Assembly (NCBI GenBank): GCA_016125455.1
Contig: WGLS01000001.1
Coordinates: 372,001 to 436,000 of the forward strand
Length of the DNA stretch: 64,000 nt
From: Alphaproteobacteria bacterium
GTDB lineage: Bacteria > Pseudomonadota > Alphaproteobacteria > Caulobacterales > Parvularculaceae
Direction of reading: 5' to 3'
The number at the start of each line of letters is the position of its first letter. Positions within the stretch are counted from its first letter, which is position 1. Below, one piece after another: positions 10,073 through 18,481 of the stretch. A program made the translations under genes and the position numbers. The notes under the pieces are model-generated. The model was not told the DNA's origin. It ran no database searches and worked only from the letters and a program-made list of their open reading frames with translations.

Positions 10073-11479
10073 TTACTTGCCGATGCAGAATGAGGCGAAA
10101 ATCTCTCCCAGGACGTCCTCGACATCCACCGCTCCGACAATCCGTCCGAGGTATCGGGCGGCAAGTCGCAGATCTTCCGCCGCTAGCTCAGGCGCGTCAT
10201 CGATCCGAGTAAGCGATCGCTCGACCGCTGCAATCGCCGTCTCGACGGCGTGGATGTGTCGCTGGCGGGTCAATGCCCCCTCGTCAAACGCCCCAGCCTG
10301 TTCGTCGAGCCGTCGCGCGACCTCATCAATCAGTTCATCGACGCCGGCGCCGGTTTTCGCGGATAGCCGGAGCGCTTCGCCGACCAGCGGATCAGCGACC
10401 CTGCCCGGCGCCGCGGCGCCAAGATCCGTCTTTGTCAGAACGACGAGGTCTCCCGCCCGCATCAATGCCGATGTTTCACGTGGAACCAAACCGTCCGACG
10501 TCACGGGGCTCGTTCCACGTGAAACATCCGCAAACGGATCGATCAGTATGAGCCGGAGATGCGCCTTGTTGGCCGCGGCCTGGCTGCGCCGCATCCCTTC
10601 CAATTCGATGGCGTCCGAGGCCGCCGTCCGCAAGCCCGCCGTATCGAAGACGCTGACGAGGCGCCCGCCAATGTCGAGCCGCGCCTCGATGACGTCCCGG
10701 GTCGTCCCCGGCACATCCGAGACGATGGCGCGTTCGTCGCCGGCCAGCCGGTTGAGCAATGACGATTTCCCGGCATTCGGCGCGCCGATAATCGCAATGC
10801 GGAACCCTTCCCGCACCGCCTCGGCGCCGACCGCGCCGGCAGCGCTGGCCCGCAACTCCGTCAACAAGGCAGTTAATGGCGTCCGCGCAGCGGCCGCCGT
10901 CGCGGGCGCGTCCGCCTCGTCGGCGAAATCGATCGACGCTTCGAACTGGGCCATGGCCTCGACTAGACTGCGCCGCCAGCCATCAGCTCTCGCAGACAAC
11001 TTTCCCCCATACTGGCCGAGTGCCTGTTCACGCTGCATGCTTGTTTCCGCAACCAGCAAGTCGGCGAGACCTTCGACCTGTGCAAGATCCAGGCGGCCGT
11101 TCATCAGCGCCCGGCGCGTGAACTCGCCTGGGGCCGCCGGACGCGCGGCGAGGCGCGACAGGCAGCGATAGAGATCCTTTTCGATCGCTGGCCCGCCATG
11201 AAGCTGAAATTCGACAACGTCTTCGCCGGTAAAACTATCAGGACCCGGAAAAAGTATGGCCAGTCCTTCGTCCAGGGTATGGCCGGTTTCCGGGTCAACG
11301 AATCGGCGCAGCGCCGCGGTCCGCGGCGCCGGTCGTCGCCGCGTCGTCATGGCGTCGAGAACAGCTGCCGCGCCTGGGCCGGAGATTCGGTAGATAGCGA
11401 CCGCAGCGACTCCCTGCCCGGTGGCCCGGGCGTAGATTGTCTGGACGGCGTCGCCAGAAATACCCTTTTTCGGAATCAA
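10073..11479 (-). CDS. mnmE: tRNA modification GTPase MnmE
   Basis: GTPase partner of MnmG in wobble-uridine modification. The N-terminal formyl-THF-binding domain begins TIYARATGQGVAAVAIYRISG. The G domain has GAPNAGKSSL (G1), PGTTRD (G2), DTAG (G3) and LTKTDL (G4, a TKxD variant). The protein ends in the conserved CIGK. No ATG fits the N-terminus: a TTG at 11479 with GGAA seven bases upstream is the best start, giving 468 residues. A variable segment between G3 and G4 (about residues 315-340) carries two parS-like sites. Confidence 0.95.
   Translation of the reverse strand: MIPKKGISGDAVQTIYARATGQGVAAVAIYRISGPGAAAVLDAMTTRRRPAPRTAALRRFVDPETGHTLDEGLAILFPGPDSFTGEDVVEFQLHGGPAIEKDLYRCLSRLAARPAAPGEFTRRALMNGRLDLAQVEGLADLLVAETSMQREQALGQYGGKLSARADGWRRSLVEAMAQFEASIDFADEADAPATAAAARTPLTALLTELRASAAGAVGAEAVREGFRIAIIGAPNAGKSSLLNRLAGDERAIVSDVPGTTRDVIEARLDIGGRLVSVFDTAGLRTAASDAIELEGMRRSQAAANKAHLRLILIDPFADVSRGTSPVTSDGLVPRETSALMRAGDLVVLTKTDLGAAAPGRVADPLVGEALRLSAKTGAGVDELIDEVARRLDEQAGAFDEGALTRQRHIHAVETAIAAVERSLTRIDDAPELAAEDLRLAARYLGRIVGAVDVEDVLGEIFASFCIGK
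10472..10487. promoter_or_regulatory. parS: parS-like site 6 (in mnmE)
   Basis: TGTTTCACGTGGAACC, 14 of 16 identical to the consensus, read as Val-Pro-Arg-Glu-Thr in MnmE. Confidence 0.8.
10511..10526. promoter_or_regulatory. parS: parS-like site 7 (in mnmE)
   Basis: CGTTCCACGTGAAACA, 14 of 16 identical to the consensus; the C at position 5 is a variant also accepted in Bacillus parS. It lies 39 bases from site 6. Confidence 0.8.
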
Positions 11480-11493
11480 GACAGTTCCAGCGC

Positions 11494-11748
11494 TTACTTT
11501 TTCTTGTTCGCCGCGCCGGTGGCCGACATTGTCGCCGCCAGCAGTCCCTGGAACGCATCGAACCCCTTGCCGCTCATCTCCACCCATTGCTTCACGAGCC
11601 TCTCAGGGTCGGCAAGCGTATCGAGGTTGTCTTTCGCTCGCCGGGTCATTTCGGCCACGATCATTTCGTTGAGCGGTCCGACATTTGGCATGCCGAGAAA
11701 CGCCCGCGCCTCTTCGGGCGTGCATTCGATATCGACTGTTATCTTCAT
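11494..11748 (-). CDS. DUF6489 family small protein
   Basis: An 84-residue cytoplasmic protein with no signal peptide. The start MKITVDIECTPEEARAFLG and the polar, helical remainder match the small DUF6489 family as I recall it; the tail is lysine-rich (AANKKK). The ATG at 11748 is preceded by a GGCAGGACC ribosome-site-like stretch. It stops 14 bases before the TTG start of mnmE, so the two are probably co-transcribed. Function unknown. Confidence 0.8.
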   Translation of the reverse strand: MKITVDIECTPEEARAFLGMPNVGPLNEMIVAEMTRRAKDNLDTLADPERLVKQWVEMSGKGFDAFQGLLAATMSATGAANKKK

Positions 11749-11925
11749 GGGTCCTGCCTCGTCGGCCTTGCGCGAAGTTCGACGCTAAAGGTGGGCGGGA
11801 CAGGGCCGCGAAGCAAGCTCATGACGCCGCCAGTCCGGGATTTGGCCGGCATTCCGCCCGCCTTGCGTCGATCTGGGCGACGTCGCACTCTCCAGACTGT
11901 CGAAGATGAATGGATCAACGCGAGA

Positions 11926-12903
11926 ATGGGCCTGCGTCTCTACGGCATTGCCGCCGCAATCATTATCGCCGCCGCTGGATCAGCCTGCGAACCGGACGCG
12001 AGAACCAGCGCGGCGGCGGCGATCGACGTCTCTGCCGACGAGAATGCCTGGCGAATCGACCGACGAGCGGACATCGAAACGTTTCTCGATTGCCTGGAGG
12101 AGAACGGCTTGAGCATCGTTTCGGCGCACAGGGGCGGCCCCGGACGCGGGCGACCTGAAAACTCGCTTGAAGCCATCAGCGCCACCCTCGCCGCCGCGCC
12201 GGCGCTGATCGAGTTCGACGTCGCGACTTCAGCCGACGGCGTGCTCTTCCTGATGCACGACGATACGCTAGATCGCACCACGACCGGCGCGGGGGCATAT
12301 GCTGACAAGACCTGGGCCGATATTGAAAAAATCCGGCTCGTCGATGCCGACGGGCAAACTGGCCCGTCGGCCCCGCCTACTTTCGCTGACGCATTGAAAC
12401 TGGTCACGGAACGGACGTTCGCTCAGATCGATTTCAAGCGGTCGACCAGATATGAAGACGTGATCGCAGAGGTTCGTCGTCAGGGTGCGGAAGGCCGCGT
12501 CATCCTAATAGCCTATTCCACCGCGCAGGCCCGGCGCCTCAACCAGCTCGCTCCGGAAATGAAGATCTCCGCCTCGATGGAGAACCCGTCGCGGCTGGAC
12601 GAAATCCTCGCCGCCGGCCTGGAAACGGACAGCGTCGTCGCATTCGCCGGCATCGATGACGTCGACCCGTCGCTGAACGCAACGCTAGACGCGCGTGACG
12701 TCGAAGTTATTTTCGGCACACTTGGGGGTCCGCGATCAATAGACAATGCCATTGCCCGGACCGGCGACGATGACCGTTACGCGGAAATTTCCCGCGCCGG
12801 CGTTGACGTGATCGCGACCGACCGGCCGGTCGCGGCGCACCGAGCCCTGGTAAAGGCCGGCCGGGCACCGCAAGCCGGCGTCTGTGGGCTCGTCGCGCCA
12901 TGA
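11926..12903 (+). CDS. Glycerophosphodiester phosphodiesterase, putative lipoprotein
   Basis: GDPD-family TIM barrel hydrolysing glycerophosphodiesters to glycerol-3-phosphate. It shows the catalytic start SAHRGGPGRGRPENSLEAI, the metal pair EFDVATSADG and LMHDDTLDRTTTGAG. I start at an ATG at 11926 because it gives a clean signal segment IIIAAAGSAC with a lipobox-like end, suggesting membrane anchoring in the periplasm. The frame stays open further upstream without a signal sequence. Length is 325 residues. It overlaps the next gene by four bases. Confidence 0.88.
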   Translation: MGLRLYGIAAAIIIAAAGSACEPDARTSAAAAIDVSADENAWRIDRRADIETFLDCLEENGLSIVSAHRGGPGRGRPENSLEAISATLAAAPALIEFDVATSADGVLFLMHDDTLDRTTTGAGAYADKTWADIEKIRLVDADGQTGPSAPPTFADALKLVTERTFAQIDFKRSTRYEDVIAEVRRQGAEGRVILIAYSTAQARRLNQLAPEMKISASMENPSRLDEILAAGLETDSVVAFAGIDDVDPSLNATLDARDVEVIFGTLGGPRSIDNAIARTGDDDRYAEISRAGVDVIATDRPVAAHRALVKAGRAPQAGVCGLVAP

Positions 12904-13637
12904 CCGCCAGTGCCGGCGCCTGTCTCGTCATAGGGGCTGGCGATGGCCTCGGCGCAGCCATTGCGCGCAACTTTGCCGATGAAGGGCTCTCAGTTTGCCT
13001 GACGCGACGCCCCCGCCATGTTGACACCCTGGAGAAGACAGTCGACGCGATCCGCGCCGCAGGCGGCGAAGCGCATGGGTTTGGCGTTGACGCGCGGAAT
13101 GAAGACGACATGGCGGCGCTGTTTGATCGCATCGAGCGGGACGTCGCGCAGCTCAATGTCGTCGTCTTCAATATCGGCACGAACGTGAACTTCCCGATCC
13201 GGGAAACGACAGCTCAAGTGTATCGCAAGGTCTGGGAAATGGCGGCCTTTGCGGGATTCCTTGCCGGCCGCGAATCAGCGCGGGTCATGGTTCCACGGAA
13301 ACAAGGCACGATCATCTTCACTGGCGCGACAGCAAGCATTCGCGGCGGTGCGGGGTTCGCCGCGTTCGCCGGCGCGAAGCACGCCCTGCGCGCGCTGGCG
13401 CAATCGATGGCGCGAGAGCTCGGGCCAGAAGGCATTCATGTTGCGCATACGATCGTCGACGGCGCCATCGACGGCGACTTTATCAGGGGGCTCATGCCCG
13501 ACGCCGCCGACCTTGCCGCCCAGGACCGGATTCTTTCGCCATGCGACATCGCCAGATCCTATGTCCATCTCTGGAAGCAGCCAAAATCGGCCTGGACCCA
13601 TGAACTGGACCTTCGTCCGTGGGCAGAAAAATGGTGA
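12900..13637 (+). CDS. Atypical short-chain dehydrogenase/reductase lacking the catalytic Tyr
   Basis: Rossmann-fold SDR of 245 residues. The nucleotide loop is LVIGAGDGLGAAIA and the NNAG-like motif is VVFNIGTN. The usual YxxxK active site reads F156-A-G-A-K160, so the tyrosine is phenylalanine. This matches the classical SDR subgroup known to lack that tyrosine. Substrate is unknown. Its ATG overlaps the GDPD stop (ATGA), and the DsbA-fold isomerase follows eight bases after its stop, so the three form an operon. Confidence 0.88.
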   Translation: MTASAGACLVIGAGDGLGAAIARNFADEGLSVCLTRRPRHVDTLEKTVDAIRAAGGEAHGFGVDARNEDDMAALFDRIERDVAQLNVVVFNIGTNVNFPIRETTAQVYRKVWEMAAFAGFLAGRESARVMVPRKQGTIIFTGATASIRGGAGFAAFAGAKHALRALAQSMARELGPEGIHVAHTIVDGAIDGDFIRGLMPDAADLAAQDRILSPCDIARSYVHLWKQPKSAWTHELDLRPWAEKW

Positions 13638-13644
13638 GGCTGGA

Positions 13645-14253
13645 TTGACCGAAATAGAATTCTTTTTCGATTTCGCGAGCCCGAACGTCTACCTGGCTTC
13701 GAGGGTCCTGCCGTCGATCGCTAATGCGGCATCGGCGAAGATCGTCGTCCGTCCAGCGCTTCTCGGGGGAATATTCAAGGCGACCGGCAACCAGTCCCCG
13801 ATGCAGGCATTCGCTGGGGTCAAGGGCAAGCTTGCCTACGAGATGCTCGAGATGCGTCGGTTCGTTGAGCGACATGGACTATCAGGTTTCAGCATGAATC
13901 CGTATTTTCCGATCAATACCCTGCCCTTGATGCGAGGACTGATCGCGGCGCGGCGCCTTGGCGTTGAAGATTCATATACCAAGGCAATTTCCGCCGGCAT
14001 GTGGGAGGAAGGCCTCAACATGGGCGAGCCCGCCGTCGTCGCATCGCGCATTGCAAGCGATGGCGTCGACTCTGATGCTGTTTTCAGGATGTCTGGTGAT
14101 GACGACGTGAAACGAGAGCTGATCCACGCGACCGAGGCGGCCGTTTCGCGCGGCGTCTTCGGTCTGCCAACATTTTTCGTCGGCGGCGAAATGTATTTCG
14201 GAAAGGATCGTCTTGATCAGGTGCGTGAAGCGGCGCTGGCCTCGCGCGTCTAG
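13645..14253 (+). CDS. 2-hydroxychromene-2-carboxylate isomerase-like, DsbA/kappa-GST fold
   Basis: A 202-residue thioredoxin-fold protein beginning [16 protein letters not shown], the hallmark of HCCA isomerases and kappa-class GST relatives. A Ser replaces the DsbA CxxC active site. [21 protein letters not shown] near the C-terminus is the conserved cis-Pro region. The start is TTG at 13645 with GAGG nine bases upstream. HCCA isomerases use glutathione in aromatic degradation, but no other aromatic genes are near, so the substrate is open. Its stop shares CTAG with convergent rho. Confidence 0.85.
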   Translation: MTEIEFFFDFASPNVYLASRVLPSIANAASAKIVVRPALLGGIFKATGNQSPMQAFAGVKGKLAYEMLEMRRFVERHGLSGFSMNPYFPINTLPLMRGLIAARRLGVEDSYTKAISAGMWEEGLNMGEPAVVASRIASDGVDSDAVFRMSGDDDVKRELIHATEAAVSRGVFGLPTFFVGGEMYFGKDRLDQVREAALASRV

Positions 14254-15530
14254 GCGTTCATCGATTCAAAGAATTCATCATTGCTGCGGGTCTGGCGCAA
14301 CTTGTCGATGAGAAACTCGATCGCGTCTGTTGAGCTCATTGGCGACAGGATGCGACGCAGGACGAAAACCTTCTGAAGGTCGGACTTGGACACAAGCAGG
14401 TCTTCCTTCCGCGTGCCCGACTTGGCGATGTCGATCGCCGGATAGACGCGCTTGTCGGCAACCTTCCGATCAAGGACGATTTCAGCGTTGCCGGTTCCCT
14501 TGAACTCTTCAAAGATGACCTCGTCCATCTTGGAGCCCGTATCGATCAGCGCCGTCGAGATAATCGTCAGTGAGCCGCCTTCCTCGATATTGCGCGCCGC
14601 GCCGAAAAACCGCTTCGGGCGTTGCAGGGCGTTCGCATCGACCCCGCCGGTCAGCACCTTGCCCGACGACGGAACCGTCGTATTGTAGGCGCGTCCGAGG
14701 CGCGTAATGTTATCAAGCAGAATGACGACGTCGCGACCATGCTCGACGAGGCGCTTCGCCTTTTCGATCACCATTTCCGCGACGGCGACGTGGCGCGTAG
14801 CTGGTTCGTCGAACGTTGAAGCGACGACCTCGCCTTTCACCGTTCGTTGCATGTCGGTGACTTCTTCCGGGCGCTCATCGATCAGAAGAACAATCAGGTA
14901 GCATTCCGGATGGTTCGTCGTGATCGAAGACGCGATGTTCTGGAGCATGATCGTCTTGCCGACACGCGGCGGCGCGACGATCAGGCAGCGCTGGCCCTTC
15001 CCCAGGGGCACGACCATGTCGATCACGCGCCCGGTGAGGTCGCGCTTCTTCGACGTATCATCGCTGATGACTTCCATCTTGAACCGCTGATCCGGATAAA
15101 GCGGCGTAAGGTTGTCAAAGTGCACCTTGTGGCGAGCCTTGTCGGGTTCCTCGAAATTGATCGACGCGACCTTGAGAAGCGCGAAATAACGTTCGCCGTC
15201 CTTTGGGCTGCGGATTTCCCCGGTCACCGTGTCTCCGGTCCGCAACGCGAAACGGCGGATCTGCGAAGGCGACACGTAGATATCGTCCGGACCGGGAAGG
15301 TAATTTGCGTCCGGCGATCGCAGGAATCCAAACCCGTCGGACAGGACCTCAAGGACGCCGCCGCCCGAAATCTCCACCTCACGATCCGCCAGTTCCTTGA
15401 GAATGGCGAACAGCATGTCTTGCTTGCGCATCGTCGAGGCGTTCTCGACTTCGAGCGTCTCGGCGAATTCGAGAAGCTCCGCCGGAGTCTTCTCCTTCAG
15501 CTCGTCGAGCGTCATCTTGCTGAGGTCCAT
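14250..15530 (-). CDS. rho: Transcription termination factor Rho
   Basis: Hexameric RNA-dependent ATPase ending transcription. Features: N-terminal [14 protein letters not shown], cold-shock-like RNA-binding domain with [21 protein letters not shown], Walker A APPRVGKT, Walker [12 protein letters not shown] and [12 protein letters not shown]. The ATG at 15530 has GGAA seven bases upstream and gives 426 residues; longer in-frame starts are unlikely. It sits downstream of hemE-hemJ but has its own good promoter at 15656-15683 and a leader of about 120 bases. Confidence 0.98.
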   Translation of the reverse strand: MDLSKMTLDELKEKTPAELLEFAETLEVENASTMRKQDMLFAILKELADREVEISGGGVLEVLSDGFGFLRSPDANYLPGPDDIYVSPSQIRRFALRTGDTVTGEIRSPKDGERYFALLKVASINFEEPDKARHKVHFDNLTPLYPDQRFKMEVISDDTSKKRDLTGRVIDMVVPLGKGQRCLIVAPPRVGKTIMLQNIASSITTNHPECYLIVLLIDERPEEVTDMQRTVKGEVVASTFDEPATRHVAVAEMVIEKAKRLVEHGRDVVILLDNITRLGRAYNTTVPSSGKVLTGGVDANALQRPKRFFGAARNIEEGGSLTIISTALIDTGSKMDEVIFEEFKGTGNAEIVLDRKVADKRVYPAIDIAKSGTRKEDLLVSKSDLQKVFVLRRILSPMSSTDAIEFLIDKLRQTRSNDEFFESMNA

Positions 15531-15655
15531 CGGGGATTCCGTTTTTCCGGAGCGCTCGCGCAGTGGTCGCGACGATACGGACAAGAGTTTTGAGGGTTTA
15601 TTAGAGTGGCGGCGATGGCAGCTTTACGCACCGCCAGCCGGGTTTAGACGCTTCA

Positions 15656-15683
15656 GATATAGTCTGCTGCCGGGCGGCGTCAA
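15656..15683 (-). promoter_or_regulatory. Likely sigma-70 promoter of rho
   Basis: On the minus strand: -35 TTGACG, 16-base spacer, -10 TATATC. It lies between hemJ and rho and predicts a rho leader of about 120 bases, room for the autoregulation known for rho in other bacteria. Confidence 0.55.
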
Positions 15684-15693
15684 TCCGTCAGCT

Positions 15694-16140
15694 TCAGAAG
15701 GGCTTTGCAAGCGCCAGAACGACCACCGCAATGAGCATAACGAAAGGGAGCTCATTGATAATCCGCCAGAATTTTTCTGACCGGACCCTCTCGCCGTTCG
15801 CAAACCGCTTCTGCGCGATCGCGTAAAAGCCGTGGATCGCGCTGATCCCGGCGACCAGCGGCAATTTCAGGTGAAACCAACCCGCTTTCAGCAGGCCGGG
15901 ATTCGCCCAGAGCATCATGAGCGCCAGAAGCCAGACCGCCGCGATTGACGGGTTCATGATCCCTTTCATCAGCCGCCGTTCCATAGCTACAAAGTAGCCT
16001 TCAGCCTCGCCGCCGGCGATCGACTGATGGTGGTAGATAAAGAGCCGCGGCAGATACATCATTCCGGCGAACCACGCGATGACGGCGATCACGTGAAGGC
16101 TTTTCAGATAGGGGTAAGCGCCGGCGAGAAAATCCTGCAT
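15694..16140 (-). CDS. hemJ: Protoporphyrinogen IX oxidase HemJ
   Basis: Small integral membrane oxidase of haem synthesis, 148 residues with four predicted membrane segments. The conserved histidine is in SLHVIAVIAWFAGMMYLPRL, and HLKLPLVAGISAIHG is the second signature. RSEKFWRIINELPFVMLI is the usual C-terminal region. It begins 13 bases after hemE ends and shares its pathway, so the two form a haem operon. Confidence 0.95.
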   Translation of the reverse strand: MQDFLAGAYPYLKSLHVIAVIAWFAGMMYLPRLFIYHHQSIAGGEAEGYFVAMERRLMKGIMNPSIAAVWLLALMMLWANPGLLKAGWFHLKLPLVAGISAIHGFYAIAQKRFANGERVRSEKFWRIINELPFVMLIAVVVLALAKPF

Positions 16141-16153
16141 CGGGGTTTGCCGT

Positions 16154-17188
16154 TCATGCGCTACGAATGGCGTCGATCAGGGATGAAACGTGTTCCGGCG
16201 GCGTTTCGGGCGTGAAGCCGTGCCCAAGGTTGAACACATACGGTACGCCGTCGAAGGTTTCCTTCAAGCGCCGTGCGGCAGCGATCATGGGCTCCCCGCC
16301 TGCGACGACCAGTAAGGGATCCAGTCCTCCCTGAACGGTCGCAAGCGGCGAAATTGTTTCCCGCGCCCAGTCCCAGGGAGTTGCGAAGTCGATGCCCACC
16401 GCATCGCAATCGCCAAGCGAGGCAAACTTTTTCAGCGCTGGACCGACGCCCTTTGGAAACAAAATGATCGGGGTTTCAGGTGAATGCCCCTTTAATCTCT
16501 CAGCAATCCTCGCAGCCGGCTCGAGGCACACCGCGTCAAGAACATCCTCCGGCAGCCCGCCGGCCCAGGTGTCGAAGAGCTGGATCGCCTGCGCGCCCGC
16601 ATCGATCTGCCGGATAAGATAAGCCGTCGTTGCGTCAACAAGCGTGTCGATCAAGCGGGTCACGAACGCGCGGTCGTCATAGAACCGGTGGCGCAGGCTT
16701 GCTGGGTCCTTCATCGACCCGCCAGCCATCATGTAGGTCGCCACGGTCCAGGGGGCGCCGGCGAAACCGATGAGCGGCACCTCGCTCGGAAGTCCCGCCC
16801 GGAGCAGGCGCACCGTCTCGTAGATCGGCCCAAGCGTCTTGTGTATGTCGGCGCTGGAGAGTCTCTCCAAGCCTCCAGCATCGAGAGGCGGCGACAATTT
16901 CGGCCCCTCGCCCTGTTCGAAAGCAACGTGCTGTCCAAGGGCCTGTGGTATGAGCAGGATATCTGCAAAAAGAATTGCTGCATCAAGGGCATACCGCCGG
17001 ATCGGCTGGAAGGTCACTTCGGCCGCAAGCTTGGAGTTGTAGCAGAGGTCCAGGAACGAACCGGCTTCAGCGCGCGTCGCGCGATATTCAGGCAGGTAAC
17101 GGCCCGCCTGGCGCATGAACCAGATCGGCGGCGGCGAGGATGCTTCGCCCTTCAGGGTCCGGATGAACAAGGTATCGTCGCCAGCCAT
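16154..17188 (-). CDS. hemE: Uroporphyrinogen decarboxylase
   Basis: Cytoplasmic enzyme converting uroporphyrinogen III to coproporphyrinogen III. The signature PPIWFMRQAGRYLPEYR lies near residue 20 and includes the substrate-binding arginines. FADILLIPQALGQHVAFEQGEGP and the C-terminal FNLGHGFTPETPPEHV also fit the family. Length of 344 residues is normal. It reads away from the intergenic region proposed as oriC, with ppsR reading the other way. Confidence 0.98.
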   Translation of the reverse strand: MAGDDTLFIRTLKGEASSPPPIWFMRQAGRYLPEYRATRAEAGSFLDLCYNSKLAAEVTFQPIRRYALDAAILFADILLIPQALGQHVAFEQGEGPKLSPPLDAGGLERLSSADIHKTLGPIYETVRLLRAGLPSEVPLIGFAGAPWTVATYMMAGGSMKDPASLRHRFYDDRAFVTRLIDTLVDATTAYLIRQIDAGAQAIQLFDTWAGGLPEDVLDAVCLEPAARIAERLKGHSPETPIILFPKGVGPALKKFASLGDCDAVGIDFATPWDWARETISPLATVQGGLDPLLVVAGGEPMIAAARRLKETFDGVPYVFNLGHGFTPETPPEHVSSLIDAIRSA

Positions 17189-17594
17189 CAGCTCTCTTTC
17201 AATTCAATAATCTCGCAGAAGTCGCTGGTATAATACCCGTTGGAAATCCGGGAAAACCCGGAATTCGAGCCAGCGGCTATTTTTCCCGTCTCCTTCCCGG
17301 CATTGCTCACTGAGTTTGCGCGGTGAACGCAGAGCGAACGGATCCACGCCAGGGTATTGATAATCAATAGATCAAGGACTCGTTCTCCGATTTTTCCCCG
17401 AACCGACGCGCGGGGGCGGCTCATGGCGCGTCCGCAGGCTTCCCCATGGTCATACTTCAGGCAAGACTCTACGGCGTTTTTCGTTGACGACAGCCGTTCG
17501 TGAACGCGAGGTGAACGAAAGTGCGGTATGACCGGTCTTCACAGGCACTCTGGAAAACGGGCATATCACCCAGGTCAGGAATCCTGGGGAAACC
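17189..17594. other. oriC: Probable chromosomal replication origin (oriC)
   Basis: A 406-base gap between divergent hemE and ppsR (the RP001 homologue), the position of the origin in Caulobacter and Rickettsia. Flanking genes point away on both sides. Contents: an AT-rich patch TATTGATAATCAATAGATCA at 17355-17374; three copies of GTGAACG at 17323, 17500 and 17511 (reverse CGTTCAC, sharing TTCAC with the DnaA box); near-DnaA boxes GGATCCACG at 17340 and GTCTTCACA at 17535; three GANTC sites (17377, 17465, 17579); an inverted repeat TCCGGG-AAAA-CCCGGA at 17247-17262; and CCCAGG/CCTGGG arms at 17569-17588 just before ppsR. No perfect DnaA box or TTAA-N7-TTAA CtrA site was seen. Confidence 0.8.
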
Positions 17595-18467
17595 ATGGAA
17601 ACAGTCTCCGCCGACGCAAAGAACCCGACCGCGAGTTTCTTCCATGTTCATCTTGTGTCGGATTCCACGGGCGAGACGCTGAACGCCGTCCTGAAGGCGG
17701 TCACGGCGCAGTTCGCCCAGGCTCGCCCGTTCGAGCACATCTATGCGCTCGTTCGAACCGAGAAACAGTTGCGCAAGGTGCTCGCCGAGATCGAGGCGGC
17801 GCCCGGGCTTGTCCTCTATACAATAGCGAACGAGGAGCTGAGGCGGCTGCTCGAAGTCAGGTGCGCGGAACTGCAGGCGCCTGCGGTGCCGGTGCTCGAT
17901 CCTTTCGTGAGGGCTTTTGAACAGTACCTGGGGCTCGAACAGTCCCATGAAACAGGCGGGCAGCATGCGCTCAACCAGCGCTACTTCGACCGAATAGGCG
18001 CTCTGGATTTCACGATGGCGCACGATGACGGTCAGATGGTCTGGGATCTTGAGCCAGCTGACGTTGTCCTTGTGGGCGTCAGCCGAACCTCGAAAACGCC
18101 AACCTGCATGTACCTTGCGAACCGGGGGGTGAAGGCCGCGAATGTGCCCCTCGTGCCAGGGCGCGACCCGCCTGAGGAACTGAAACGCCTCAAACGGCCA
18201 CTCGTTATCGGTCTTGTCGCAAGCCCCGACAGGCTCGCCCAGATCCGGGAAAGCCGGCTTTCGAACCTGAACGTGGATGGCGCAGCGGACGCCTATTCCG
18301 ACCTTGAGGAAGTGCGCAAGGAGATGCTCGCAGCTAAGCGATTTTTCGCCCGGCACCGCTGGCCGACGATCGACGTCACCCGCCGCTCTGTCGAAGAAAC
18401 AGCTGCGGCCATCCTGACAAAGCTGTCGGCCCGGCGAAACTCCAGCGAACCGACAAACGGGCTTTGA
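17595..18467 (+). CDS. ppsR: Pyruvate,water dikinase/PPDK regulatory protein (DUF299)
   Basis: Bifunctional ADP-dependent kinase and phosphate-dependent pyrophosphorylase that switches phosphoenolpyruvate synthase or pyruvate phosphate dikinase off and on. It begins FHVHLVSDSTGETLNAV, and the P-loop-like GVSRTSKTPTCMYLANRG near residue 160 is the family signature. Length of 290 residues fits. It is the RP001-type gene that flanks oriC in many alphaproteobacteria. maf follows 14 bases later. Which of the two target enzymes it regulates cannot be told from this window. Confidence 0.93.
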   Translation: METVSADAKNPTASFFHVHLVSDSTGETLNAVLKAVTAQFAQARPFEHIYALVRTEKQLRKVLAEIEAAPGLVLYTIANEELRRLLEVRCAELQAPAVPVLDPFVRAFEQYLGLEQSHETGGQHALNQRYFDRIGALDFTMAHDDGQMVWDLEPADVVLVGVSRTSKTPTCMYLANRGVKAANVPLVPGRDPPEELKRLKRPLVIGLVASPDRLAQIRESRLSNLNVDGAADAYSDLEEVRKEMLAAKRFFARHRWPTIDVTRRSVEETAAAILTKLSARRNSSEPTNGL

Positions 18468-18481
18468 GGCCGCCAGGAACA

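Noticed and set aside
16085-16100. CACGTG at 16090 and another at 44288
   Set aside because: Flanks do not match parS beyond the core six to eight bases; outside the cluster.
17188-17424. 78-codon minus-strand frame upstream of hemE
   Set aside because: No ribosome site or family; covers the proposed oriC and reads into the hemE start.
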